From positions 62,001 to 126,000 of the forward strand of contig CAKOHW010000002.1 in NCBI GenBank assembly GCA_934086185.1: 64,000 nucleotides of DNA, in the 5' to 3' direction. Within the stretch, counting starts at the first letter, position 1; every line of letters begins with the position of its first letter. Of the stretch, positions 17,512-26,415 are shown piece after piece. The stretch is from an uncultured Bacilli bacterium (GTDB taxonomy: Bacteria; Bacillota_I; Bacilli_A; RF39; UBA660). The notes under the pieces are model-generated. The model saw nothing but the letters and a program-made list of their open reading frames with translations. It was not told the DNA's origin and searched no databases. Position numbers and translations under genes: made by a program.

Positions 17512-18830
17512 CAATACTCAGTATAATTACCATCTTCTTTATAATAATCATTCATATCAACATGCCAATAAAAATTACTTACTAACGCTTCTTTAGTATA
17601 TTCCTTAATTAAAGCACCATTATAAGGTTTAGCATACCATAAGCTTTCAGCAATATAATATTTATTATCTTTAATACCAGCAACAATAGCAATATGGCCT
17701 CCATCAATACCATGACCACTTATTAAATCTCCAGCCCTAATACTATTATTATTTACTGCATCTGTTAATTTTATTTTTTTACCCAAATCTGTCATATCAG
17801 GTATTGTACTAACTCCAGCTCCTAAATCTTCACATTCAAATCCACCATTATAAACTATCCAACTAATAAAACCACTACAATCAAAACCATTTTTTCTAAT
17901 TCCTTCACTAGGAAAAGAATATATTTCACATCCCCAAGTAGCAGGCCCATACATAGAACTCTCTATACTTTGATATCTAGAATTACTTAAATATAACCCT
18001 TTATGATAATATCTACCCTCTCCATCTACTACTGAACCAACTCCATAAGGATGTAATCTACCATTTTCACTAAAATAAGAAATTCTATAAGGAAACTCTA
18101 AAGTTAAAAATCTAACTGCAGCTAATACTCCAGCCCTAGTTTTATACCCAGCCTCATTAACACGACTTAATAATATTTCATCTAACAAATCATTATCACT
18201 CTTTGAATACATTCCACAAGATAAATAACTTCTATTATAATCATAATATTCTCCATAAGTACTTATCTTATCAGTTACTAATACATCAATATATTCACTA
18301 ATACTATCTACACTAACCATTATTTTAGTATTACCACTCTTAATACCAGTAACAACCCCATCACTACTAACACTTGCTACACTATCATCTAATGATTTAT
18401 ATAATATATTACTATCTACTTTCCCCAATACTTCATAACTAACATTTATTTTCTTTATACCACCAATTGCTAAATAAATTTTATCTTTATTAACACTAAT
18501 ACTTAATACTTTACTTAAATCTTTATTATCATATCTCTTTACATTATTAAACTTATTTCTTAAATAAATATACTTAGAATCACTATACTCAATAATACAT
18601 TTATTATCCTTCATACTAACCCATTTTACATTATTTAAATCATTACCTACATAACAATAAGTTTCATAATCACTACTTAATTCTATAATTATATTATTAT
18701 CATTATCTAAATATATATTTTTAATATTATTATATTTATTAAATAAAAAATATAAACAAACACCACTAAATATAATAAACCACACTATAGTACTTATTAC
18801 TATAATATATTTCTTTTTATTATTTTTCAT
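17502..18830 (-). CDS. Membrane-anchored NlpC/P60-type hydrolase with a bacterial Ig-like domain
   Basis: A 442-aa protein with one N-terminal transmembrane segment (about residues 8-29). A Big_2 bacterial Ig-like domain follows; its signature is DDSVASVSSDGVVTGIKSG near residue 148. The C-terminal domain has GFDCSGFISWIVYNGG (catalytic Cys), RAGDLISG and GGHIAIVAGI (catalytic His), the order of NlpC/P60 peptidoglycan endopeptidases. It is likely to cut cross-links in peptidoglycan at the cell surface. It lies upstream of ftsA on the same strand but is separated by its own terminator. Confidence 0.85.
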   Translation of the reverse strand: MKNNKKKYIIVISTIVWFIIFSGVCLYFLFNKYNNIKNIYLDNDNNIIIELSSDYETYCYVGNDLNNVKWVSMKDNKCIIEYSDSKYIYLRNKFNNVKRYDNKDLSKVLSISVNKDKIYLAIGGIKKINVSYEVLGKVDSNILYKSLDDSVASVSSDGVVTGIKSGNTKIMVSVDSISEYIDVLVTDKISTYGEYYDYNRSYLSCGMYSKSDNDLLDEILLSRVNEAGYKTRAGVLAAVRFLTLEFPYRISYFSENGRLHPYGVGSVVDGEGRYYHKGLYLSNSRYQSIESSMYGPATWGCEIYSFPSEGIRKNGFDCSGFISWIVYNGGFECEDLGAGVSTIPDMTDLGKKIKLTDAVNNNSIRAGDLISGHGIDGGHIAIVAGIKDNKYYIAESLWYAKPYNGALIKEYTKEALVSNFYWHVDMNDYYKEDGNYTEYWSY

Positions 18831-18967
18831 ATCACACCTACTATATAATATATATCATACTATATATAAAATATAAACTATTATTTTACACTATATATAT
18901 TTTTACATATTTTTTATAACTAATACTATATAATAAATGTTATAATATTTTAAAAGGAATGATTATT

Positions 18968-20308
18968 ATGAAAACAACAATATTAATATTAATTAACAAA
19001 TTAACTACTAAAATATGCCATTTATTTAAAAGAGATGGAAGTGTATTTCCAGGTAGTATAGTAAATAAATATGATAAAACTATATTAAAAAAAATAAAAT
19101 ATCCTAAATACGTAATAGGCATAACAGGTAGTAGTGGTAAGGGTTCTACTACTTCACAAGTAGCATATATCTTAGAAAAAAATGGATATAAAGTAGTATG
19201 GAATAAAAGTGGTTCTAATTTAATAAACGCAGCAACTACATTAATATTAAATAATACTAATCCAATAACTAAAAAACTAAACGGAGACATATTATTAATG
19301 GAATTAGATGAATCATTTATATCTAAAATATTTGAAAAAAACACTTTAACTCACTTGTTAATAACAAATATAACAAGAGATCAACCAGCAAGAAATGGAC
19401 ACCCAGAATTAATATTAAATAAGATAATAAACAGCATCGGAGATAATACACATGTAATCATAAATGCTGATGATCCATTCTTAAATAGATTGAAATATAT
19501 TCATCATGGTCTATTAACAACATATGGAGTTAACAAAACAAAATATGATACGACTGATCCTATAAATGATTCAATAGATAGTGCATACTGTCCACTATGT
19601 CACACTAAATTAGTATATGATTTCTACCATACAGGTCACATAGGAAAATATAAATGTCCTAAATGCGAATTTGGTAGAGAAAAAGTAAATTTTGAAGCAA
19701 GTGATGTAGATTTAAAAAAACAATTCTTTACAATAAATGATTCTATATATCATATTAATAAAGATGTATTCTTTGCAGTATATTATACTCTAGCAGCATA
19801 TACACTATGTAAAACATTAGGATTAAGTGATAATAAAATAAAAAAATACTTAAATGATGAACCAATGCCTTCTAAAAGAATGAAAGAATTACATATTGAT
19901 AATAGATTAGTAAATATGATAGAAAGTAAAAATGAAAATAATTTAAGTTATTACGAAGCACTACATTATATACGTGAACAACATACTAAAAAAACTGTAA
20001 TATTAGGATTTGACAATGTATCAAGAAGATATAAATTTAATGATTTAAGTTGGTTATATGACGTTAAATTTGATTTACTTGATGACAAATACATAGATAA
20101 AATATTTATTATAGGAAGATTTAGATACGATGTACTAACACGTCTATCCTATACTAACATAGATAAAGATAAAATAATATTAATTGATAATTTAGATAAT
20201 TTAATAGATAAAATAAAAAATGAAAGTACAGGAACAATATATACTATGGTATGCTTTGATATGACAGCAATTATAAAGAAAAAAATAATGGAGGATAATC
20301 ATGAATAA
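18968..20308 (+). CDS. murT: MurT-like Mur ligase
   Basis: A 446-aa protein of the MurT family, the ligase subunit that with GatD amidates the D-Glu of lipid II. The nucleotide loop reads ITGSSGKGSTTSQ, more like GKGST than the usual GKTT. It is followed by NKSGSNLINAATT, ELDESFIS, LITNITRDQPARNGHPE and VINADDPF. A four-Cys zinc ribbon (CPLCHTKL and CPKCEFG) is present, as in MurT. Several motifs are diverged from textbook MurT. The ATG at 18968 is chosen because AAGGA lies 9 nt upstream; an earlier ATG at 18959 touches the ribosome site. It overlaps the gatD-like gene by 8 bp. Confidence 0.85.
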   Translation: MKTTILILINKLTTKICHLFKRDGSVFPGSIVNKYDKTILKKIKYPKYVIGITGSSGKGSTTSQVAYILEKNGYKVVWNKSGSNLINAATTLILNNTNPITKKLNGDILLMELDESFISKIFEKNTLTHLLITNITRDQPARNGHPELILNKIINSIGDNTHVIINADDPFLNRLKYIHHGLLTTYGVNKTKYDTTDPINDSIDSAYCPLCHTKLVYDFYHTGHIGKYKCPKCEFGREKVNFEASDVDLKKQFFTINDSIYHINKDVFFAVYYTLAAYTLCKTLGLSDNKIKKYLNDEPMPSKRMKELHIDNRLVNMIESKNENNLSYYEALHYIREQHTKKTVILGFDNVSRRYKFNDLSWLYDVKFDLLDDKYIDKIFIIGRFRYDVLTRLSYTNIDKDKIILIDNLDNLIDKIKNESTGTIYTMVCFDMTAIIKKKIMEDNHE

Positions 20309-21011
20309 AATACGTATTGCACATTTATACTATGATTTAATGAATCTTTATGGAGAAAGTGGAAACATTATGGCACTAGAAAAAGCATTCCACGATCAAG
20401 ATATGTACACTGAAATTATTAAATTATCAGTAAATGATAAAATAGATTTTAATAAATATGACATTTATTATATGGGATGCGGTAGTGAAACTAATCAACA
20501 AATAGTAATAAATGATATATTAAAATACAAAGATAAAATAAAAAATGCAATAGAAAATAACAAATACTTTATATTCACTGGTAATAGTTACGAATTACTA
20601 GGAAGTTATATAGAAAAAGTTAATAATGAAAAAATAGAAACATTATCAATATTTGATTTTCATACAAAAGAACTAGACAGTAGAATTATTGGAGAAGAAA
20701 TAATGGAATGCAAATTATTTAAAGAACCAATAATAGGTTTTCAAAACAGACAATGTGTATTAAACACAAAAAATAATCACTTATTTGAAGTATTAAACGG
20801 ACATGCAGATAATTATAAATCTCACTATGAAGGAATACATTATAAAAATTTATTTGCAACTTACAATCTAGGCCCATTATTAATAAGAAATCCAATATTA
20901 AAAGACTACATAATAAAAGATATCTTAGAAAGTAAAGATATCCTCTATAAACACATACCATCAACAGATGAAAAAGCATATAATGAATACGTTAAGAATT
21001 TTATATCTTAA
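20301..21011 (+). CDS. gatD: GatD-like glutamine amidotransferase, apparently lacking catalytic residues
   Basis: A 236-aa class I glutaminase-like protein paired with murT. The start, IRIAHLYYDLMNLYGESGN, and the late motif YEGIHYKNLFATY...GPLLIRNP are typical of GatD. The nucleophile elbow, normally CGGYQLLG in the family, reads TGNSYELLG with no Cys. The catalytic His, normally in TYLHGPLL, is replaced in TYNLGPLL. If this reading is right, the protein cannot hydrolyse glutamine, and the MurT partner would need free ammonia or have another role. The start has GGAGG 7 nt upstream and overlaps murT. Confidence 0.82.
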   Translation: MNKIRIAHLYYDLMNLYGESGNIMALEKAFHDQDMYTEIIKLSVNDKIDFNKYDIYYMGCGSETNQQIVINDILKYKDKIKNAIENNKYFIFTGNSYELLGSYIEKVNNEKIETLSIFDFHTKELDSRIIGEEIMECKLFKEPIIGFQNRQCVLNTKNNHLFEVLNGHADNYKSHYEGIHYKNLFATYNLGPLLIRNPILKDYIIKDILESKDILYKHIPSTDEKAYNEYVKNFIS

Positions 21012-21024
21012 CGTATTATTTTTC
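20989..21024 (+). terminator. Intrinsic terminator after gatD
   Basis: ACGTTAAGA and TCTTAACGT form a perfect 9-bp stem, followed by ATTATTTTT on the plus strand; it overlaps the gatD stop. Confidence 0.8.
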
Positions 21025-21858
21025 TCTATACTTTAAAATTAATTTAGAATCTATACTATTTAATAAATCATAATCAAAATAATTATCACTTAAACTATAT
21101 ATATTATAAATACTATCTAATAACTCAGTATTAAATCCTGCATCATTTAATTTATTTAATACATTACAAAATACTTTAGTAGAAAAATCAGGACTATATT
21201 CCTCAGTTATTAAATTCAATAACATATAAAAATAACTTAATATAGTAGTATTATTACTAGATATATGTTTATTATTATCATCTAACGGATACTTATTAGG
21301 AAAATCCCATAACTTATCATTAAAAGTTAAATATTTAGATCTTGAAGCCTTAGCCCCACTTACATAACTACTATCTATATCTATTACTTTAACCATATTA
21401 TTTTCATTATCATATATAAAGTTTCCCTCATGTATATCTCCTAAATGAAAATCAATACGCATTAATTCATTATTATTTTCTAAATCTCTTAATATATAAC
21501 CTATCTTCTTTAAAAAATATATTTTATCTTCTAATGATACATCATTAGAATTAAATATTCTACTTAAATTATTATTACTTTCAATCAATTCCATAGTATA
21601 TGCTTTATTTCTTTTACCAAAAGAAACTAAATTTATAGGCCATACCACTTCTTTAATATCTACACTATCTTTAACATAAAATAACTTGTTCAATATAAAC
21701 ATCTTATTATTTATTATTTCTTCACTATTAGAATTAAATAACTTTAATAATTTATCTTTATATAAATATAACGTAGCCTCACTATTATCAATATCACTAT
21801 GTATTTTATATTCTTTTAGTTTCTTAATATCTCTACTATTTAATCTAATAATATTCAT
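21016..21858 (-). CDS. Protein-kinase-like fold protein
   Basis: A 280-aa protein with kinase-like motifs: a putative ATP-binding Lys in ATLYLYKDKLLKLF (near residue 34), YTMELIESNNNL as a hinge, the catalytic-loop-like DFHLGDIHEGNFIYD near residue 145, and the metal-binding VIDIDSSYVSG. It has the same overall layout as the protein at 14337-15053, so the two are paralogues. It is convergent with gatD. The substrate is unknown. Confidence 0.62.
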   Translation of the reverse strand: MNIIRLNSRDIKKLKEYKIHSDIDNSEATLYLYKDKLLKLFNSNSEEIINNKMFILNKLFYVKDSVDIKEVVWPINLVSFGKRNKAYTMELIESNNNLSRIFNSNDVSLEDKIYFLKKIGYILRDLENNNELMRIDFHLGDIHEGNFIYDNENNMVKVIDIDSSYVSGAKASRSKYLTFNDKLWDFPNKYPLDDNNKHISSNNTTILSYFYMLLNLITEEYSPDFSTKVFCNVLNKLNDAGFNTELLDSIYNIYSLSDNYFDYDLLNSIDSKLILKYREK

Positions 21859-21913
21859 AACATACCCCTTTTTTATAAAACGTATTATATATTACTAACT
21901 TTATAATGTCAAT

Positions 21914-21950
21914 TTAAAAAAATATCAAGTTAAATCGATATTTTGATATT
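21914..21950 (-). terminator. Intrinsic terminator after the 21972 surface gene
   Basis: AATATCAA (21921-21928) pairs with TTGATATT (21943-21950) over 8 bp; seven T follow on the minus strand. Confidence 0.75.
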
Positions 21951-21971
21951 TTTTACTATATTTGTATATTT

Positions 21972-24134
21972 TTACGAAATTTCGTAAGGGTTACTAATGG
22001 TCCCATCTCCACCAGTAATTTGTGTACTAGATTTTAAAGAAACTGCTGGACGGAACGAAAATGCACAATCAGTATTATTCTCAACATTAACAAAATCAAC
22101 TACACCACTATGATCTACATTAATTGCAGAATCATGATTATTATTAAAGTGGTAAGGCGACAAAGACCAAAACCATAACGAATTTGTTTTTTGATAATCA
22201 TTTATTAAATAATAATCTGGATTACTATATTTAGCTTTACCACCTGCATATACTATTTCATCTGCTGTTATTGTACCTACATACATATCAGTATTATCTG
22301 CAAATTTATTCATGTTTGTTCCATTACATTTTAATATTGGTTCTTTTGTTTTTTTACCGTTTAAACGAACATATGAATCGTAATAAAATAATGTATTTTT
22401 AACTTGTTTATCTAGTATTTCTTGACTAGTTAATGCTGTAGTATTATCACTACTAGTAGCATACGCTTTATCATTTAAACACCAATCACCTGCTTTTAAT
22501 TTATCTAAATAATTTGCTAAAGGGCCTGTTTGGAAATTCTTAAATGCATATGCCATTGATCTGTCATCATATGATGGAATAAATGCACCACCATTTAAAT
22601 AGTTCATTAAATATCTTGTACTTGAATTTTTTGTCCCATCAGAAGCAATTAATGTTTTTGCATCATGTTGAATATATCCAAAATAGCCTTTTTTTAAAGA
22701 TCCTCCAGTTAAAATAGGAATATTCCAATTTCCATCACTTGTTACACAAGTACTGTCTTGATCTTCCAATATTAATTTTACGCTTCCATCACCTTCTATA
22801 CGTACTATTCTCCAACACATTCCTGCGAAGTTTACATAATTATCTATTACATTTCCTCTATAATAATAACTAGTTCCGTAATCATCATTAGAAATCGATA
22901 ATGAAGACTCATATTCTTTTTTTTCAACATCTACAATTGCTACTTTTGTACTTTTGCATGATTTAACATACCAAGTTTGAGGAACAACAGGATAAGATAT
23001 ATATTTTCCTACTATTGTATTACTACACTCAGATACAAAACTACCATCAGATGAAGTCATCCAAGGTCTTGCATCATTTTCTGTTGAACCATAATACCAT
23101 TCTGATTGTGTACTCATATCGAGTTCTTGTTCTTCAAATTTACCACTATCTCTTGTATAACTTATTTCTTCTGCAACTTTTGTTTTTGGAGTATTTAAAA
23201 ATTCTGTACCATTTGCATTTGTTTTTGCACTTGTGTATATTGCACTTGCAAGTGTTCCTTCATCAAATGGATTATAATCTTTTGTTTCACCAATATCTAT
23301 TGTTAATGTTGAAGCAATTGATTTTATATCAACATTAACTGTTTGTGAATCGTTTGTTACTGTTATATTTGTTCCATTTACACTTGCTGTATTTCCTTTT
23401 TTGATTGTTATCTCTTTACTTCCTTTTACAGTTCCTTCCTTATCTTTTACATATAGTGTATGTGTTCCTGGTTCTACTGCTGCTATTAAATATTTATTAT
23501 CTGTTGTTATCATACTTTTTCTTGGATTACTATGCATCTCTACATAATCTCCAGCACTTGCATTTGTTACTGTTCCAGTTACATCTACAATATCTTGTAA
23601 ATTATAAATCTGTACTCGTGCTGATACTTTCTTATTCATATCATCACTTTGGTCTACTCCCATTTCTTTATATGTTACTGTTAATTTATATGTTTGTGTT
23701 TCTCCTACTTCTATTGAATTAGTTACAATTATTCCTGCTAATTTTGGAAATGTTGTCTCACTTTTACCTGTACATGATCCATTTTCTTTACTACTTGTAC
23801 AAGTTAGTGTATAAACCATATCATCAGGCCTTGTTAGTTCATTTACTAATTCTTCTAAATATACAGCATAGTTATTTACAGTTGCATTACCATTATTTGT
23901 TACTGTAAATTCTTTGTCAGTTAATGTAGTACCTGGCATAATATTATTACTTGTTATAGTACCATTACCATCTGCATAAGTTAATTCTAAATTTGCAGTT
24001 GTTACACTGATACTCTTATCATTAGTGTTTCCTTGTATCCTTGTTAAAAAGTATGCATACGTTAATCCTAATAATGCTAATAATACTATTGTTATTCCTA
24101 CTACACTAACAATTATTTTTTGTTTTTTGTTCAT
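21972..24134 (-). CDS. Surface protein with SipW/TasA-like N-terminus and W-FRPV C-terminal domain
   Basis: A 720-aa family member. The first 260 or so residues (LTYAYFLTRIQGNT, ISVTTANLELTY, PRKSMITTDNKYL) are almost identical to those of 4146-6020, and the C-terminal domain is close to that of 2173-4095. The latter has YYYRGNVIDNYVNFAGMCW, RIEGDGSVKLIL, VYAGGKAKYS, FWSLSPYHF, FRPAVSLKS and GGDGTISNPYEIS. The gene is thus a mosaic of its neighbours. AGAGGT lies 6 nt before the ATG. Its leader contains a run of ten G and follows RNA element B. Confidence 0.75.
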   Translation of the reverse strand: MNKKQKIIVSVVGITIVLLALLGLTYAYFLTRIQGNTNDKSISVTTANLELTYADGNGTITSNNIMPGTTLTDKEFTVTNNGNATVNNYAVYLEELVNELTRPDDMVYTLTCTSSKENGSCTGKSETTFPKLAGIIVTNSIEVGETQTYKLTVTYKEMGVDQSDDMNKKVSARVQIYNLQDIVDVTGTVTNASAGDYVEMHSNPRKSMITTDNKYLIAAVEPGTHTLYVKDKEGTVKGSKEITIKKGNTASVNGTNITVTNDSQTVNVDIKSIASTLTIDIGETKDYNPFDEGTLASAIYTSAKTNANGTEFLNTPKTKVAEEISYTRDSGKFEEQELDMSTQSEWYYGSTENDARPWMTSSDGSFVSECSNTIVGKYISYPVVPQTWYVKSCKSTKVAIVDVEKKEYESSLSISNDDYGTSYYYRGNVIDNYVNFAGMCWRIVRIEGDGSVKLILEDQDSTCVTSDGNWNIPILTGGSLKKGYFGYIQHDAKTLIASDGTKNSSTRYLMNYLNGGAFIPSYDDRSMAYAFKNFQTGPLANYLDKLKAGDWCLNDKAYATSSDNTTALTSQEILDKQVKNTLFYYDSYVRLNGKKTKEPILKCNGTNMNKFADNTDMYVGTITADEIVYAGGKAKYSNPDYYLINDYQKTNSLWFWSLSPYHFNNNHDSAINVDHSGVVDFVNVENNTDCAFSFRPAVSLKSSTQITGGDGTISNPYEIS

Positions 24135-24204
24135 ATTTTTACCTCTTTCCTTCTAATTTTATATTACACTTATAATTTATTTGTATAAAATTAAGGTGAG
24201 GATG

Positions 24205-24364
24205 AAATACAAAAAAATTATATAATTATTAACCCCCCCCCCGACCAAACTTTTGTTCGGGAGAGAATTAGGCTATATAATTCTGTGCTTTTATAAAATA
24301 TTTTTTAATTCCGAGTACTTTTCTACTCTAGTTATATTTTACCAAATCATTTTATCATTTACAA
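24205..24364 (-). promoter_or_regulatory. Promoter and attenuator-like leader of the 21972 surface gene
   Basis: On the minus strand TTGTAA (24359-24364) and TAAAAT (24336-24341) are 17 bp apart. Then come the GAGTA/TACTC hairpin (24313-24328), AGAATTATATAGCC (near 24271-24284), a CCCGA/TCGGG hairpin, ten G (24233-24242) and TATATAATTTTTTT (near 24211-24224). AGAATTATATA can pair with TATATAATTTT, enclosing the inner hairpin and ending in a T-run, like an intrinsic terminator before the gene. Confidence 0.6.
24233..24242 (-). repeat. Run of ten G in a surface-gene leader
   Basis: Ten consecutive C on the plus strand (G on the sense strand). The equivalent place in the leaders of the 11852 and 47602 genes has only three and four. 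In such an AT-rich sequence this is the longest G/C run that I see. Length change by slippage is plausible. Confidence 0.8.
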
Positions 24365-24396
24365 TATTAAAATTTTGGTTTATACTTAATTTAGTA

Positions 24397-24650
24397 GAAC
24401 ATTCATTTATTTAAATGCCTACCGTTTGTGGTGGCACACGTACTCGTGTGCTTTTGTTATGTAATAAACAAAACAATTAACACATTATGTACTAGTGCCA
24501 GTTAAATAAACCTTTACCCCCTGAATAGAAGAAGTATTAGTGTACCCAACATGATTAATATTAATAATCAAATGGAGGTTTGATTACGCATACTATCACA
24601 CCCCTTTACTACTTAAATAGTTTGAGGTAAGCACTAAAAAATGAATGTTC
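24397..24650 (-). ncRNA. Candidate structured RNA, diverged copy B
   Basis: A 254-bp element with a perfect 12-bp closing stem (24397-24408 with 24639-24650), followed inwards by TGCTTACC/GGTAGGCA with one U-G pair. A hairpin GCACACG/CGTGTGC (24434-24451) stands where copies A and C have GTGCTAATTA-type arms: the sequence is different but the pairing is kept. GAACAT/ATGTTC ends and a nearby TATTAT box (24659-24664) are shared with A and C. It lies directly before the promoter of the 21972 surface gene. Confidence 0.6.
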
Positions 24651-24702
24651 GAGTAGTTATAATACTCATATATTTTATTTATTCAATCATTTCGACAAAA
24701 CA

Positions 24703-24733
24703 TTAAAAAAAAGATATCTTACATTAGATATCT
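24703..24733 (-). terminator. Intrinsic terminator of the 24738 gene
   Basis: Two copies of the self-complementary AGATATCT (24712-24719 and 24726-24733) form a stem with a 6-nt loop, followed by T residues on the minus strand. Confidence 0.8.
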
Positions 24734-24737
24734 AATT

Positions 24738-25820
24738 TTATTTAACCTTTTTTAAAGTATAATCATTCTTTAATTTCTTATCTTTAGCATAATCAAATAA
24801 ACTAATCAAACTATAATCATTATCCATTTCAACTAAATCAGTATATTTATTAATTAATTCTATATCTTCTTTAGTTTTCTTTCTAAATCCTAGTTCACTA
24901 TTACTATCACTAATAATACCATATTCAGGATCTCTTCCAGTACCAGCTGGTTTAATTTTAAAATTATTAATTATAATATTATTTTCCTTTATAGCACTCA
25001 TATAATTATTAATTAAATCTTCATTACTAACATCTATTTCATTTAATACATATTGATTAAATGGATATTTAATATAGTTTAACTCTTTAGTATAAGATTC
25101 ATATGCACTAGTAAAACTATTTTTTATAATACCTTTAGTATCAACATTATCATAAAAATCTTTTAATGCTTCTCTATTTTTTAATATTAAACTTATTTGT
25201 CTACTATAAGTACTTCTTAATGCATTTAATAATGTACTAGAAATATCTTCATTACTATTTAACTTACTTACTAAATTTAAAACATCATTACTTAGATAAG
25301 CTTTATAATCTATTAAACTAACAAATTCATTAATTAATGCTTTATCTTCATCAGTTTTCTTTCTAAATCCTAATTCACTATTATCACGTATAATACCATA
25401 TTCAGGATCTCTTCCATTACCAGCTGGTTTAATAGATAACATAGATATCATACAATTATTTTCTCTTATTAAATTAACTAATTCCTCACTAGTTAAATTA
25501 TATTTAATTTCTAAATTGTTCTTTGATATTTCATAAACATTAGGAAAACCAATCTTTATAATATCATTTTTATCTTTACTATTAAAAAATTCATTAATTC
25601 TTTTCATAGTAGGTATTAAATAACTCATTTGTTTTTGATAAATATTATTTAAAATATTATCTACCCTACTATCATTAGTAGAATAACTAACACTAGTTGA
25701 TAAATCATTACCAGCATATACTCCTACACCATTTAAAATAGTAGTACCTATAACAAATGATGCTAAAATCATTTTACCTTTTTTTGTAATTCTTTCTTTA
25801 TTAATAACTTTCTTTTTCAT
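24738..25820 (-). CDS. Exported protein with a duplicated GRDPEYGI domain
   Basis: A 360-aa protein with a basic start (MKKKVINKERITKKGK), a hydrophobic core (residues 17-33) and a likely signal-peptidase site at VYAGND. The mature protein is two related, mostly helical halves. Each contains the core KPAG-x-GRDPEYGII-x-D followed by NSELGFRKKT and a helix starting DED/EDIELIN (DNA near 25340-25440 and 24865-24960). I do not recognise the family. No catalytic motif is obvious; the strong conservation of the GRDPEYG core suggests a binding site. It has its own terminator. Confidence 0.72.
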   Translation of the reverse strand: MKKKVINKERITKKGKMILASFVIGTTILNGVGVYAGNDLSTSVSYSTNDSRVDNILNNIYQKQMSYLIPTMKRINEFFNSKDKNDIIKIGFPNVYEISKNNLEIKYNLTSEELVNLIRENNCMISMLSIKPAGNGRDPEYGIIRDNSELGFRKKTDEDKALINEFVSLIDYKAYLSNDVLNLVSKLNSNEDISSTLLNALRSTYSRQISLILKNREALKDFYDNVDTKGIIKNSFTSAYESYTKELNYIKYPFNQYVLNEIDVSNEDLINNYMSAIKENNIIINNFKIKPAGTGRDPEYGIISDSNSELGFRKKTKEDIELINKYTDLVEMDNDYSLISLFDYAKDKKLKNDYTLKKVK

Positions 25821-25869
25821 AAAACCTCACCCTTTATATTTTAATTAAATTATTTACTATAATACATAG

Positions 25870-25902
25870 TTTTAAAAATAGTTAAGCAATCTTAACTATT
25901 TT
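25870..25902 (-). terminator. Intrinsic terminator after greA
   Basis: AAAATAGTTAAG and CTTAACTATTTT form a 12-bp stem with a 4-nt loop; T residues follow on the minus strand. It ends the ireB-greA cluster. Confidence 0.85.
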
Positions 25903-26352
25903 TATGTCATAACTGCCATTTGGACTTTCAACACTAATAATATCTCCAACTTTTTTATGCATTATTGCCTTTCCTATAGGAGATTCATTAGATATTTTAT
26001 TTTCAAACGGATCTGCTTCCATTGAACCAACTATTGAATATATTTCTTCTTCATCATCATCTACATAATTAACAGTTACAGTTGTTCCAACTTCTACTTT
26101 ATCTCCAGATGCTTTTTCTATTATTTTAGCATGTTCTAACATATATTCTAACTCTTGAATTCTAGCTTCTATTTTTGCTTGTTCATCTCTTGCTGCATCA
26201 TAGTCTGCATTTTCAGACAAATCACCTTGAGCACGAGCCTCTTTTATAGCTTCTATAATTCTAGGTCTATCATTACTTTTTAAATTATTTAATTCAGTTT
26301 CTAACTCTAAAAAACCCTCACTTGTTAGCAAAAATTCTTTCTTTTGTTTCAT
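25882..26352 (-). CDS. greA: Transcription elongation factor GreA
   Basis: A factor that rescues backtracked RNA polymerase by stimulating transcript cleavage. The N-terminal coiled coil carries the tip acidic residues in GDLSENADYDAARDEQ, and the C-terminal domain has NESPIGKAIMHKKVGDI. At 156 aa it is full length. I chose the ATG at 26352, 9 nt after AAAGGTG, rather than the GTG at 26359-26361, which lies in the ribosome site. It is at the end of the trhP2-containing cluster as in Bacillus. Confidence 0.96.
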   Translation of the reverse strand: MKQKKEFLLTSEGFLELETELNNLKSNDRPRIIEAIKEARAQGDLSENADYDAARDEQAKIEARIQELEYMLEHAKIIEKASGDKVEVGTTVTVNYVDDDEEEIYSIVGSMEADPFENKISNESPIGKAIMHKKVGDIISVESPNGSYDIKIVKIA

Positions 26353-26415
26353 TAAAATCACCTTTCAATCAATAAATTTAATCTCAATATAGTCATAAGA
26401 ATACTACATTTTATT

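Noticed and set aside
18940..19344. Minus-strand ORF opposite murT
   Set aside because: It overlaps a clear MurT gene completely and has no ribosome site or recognisable domain.
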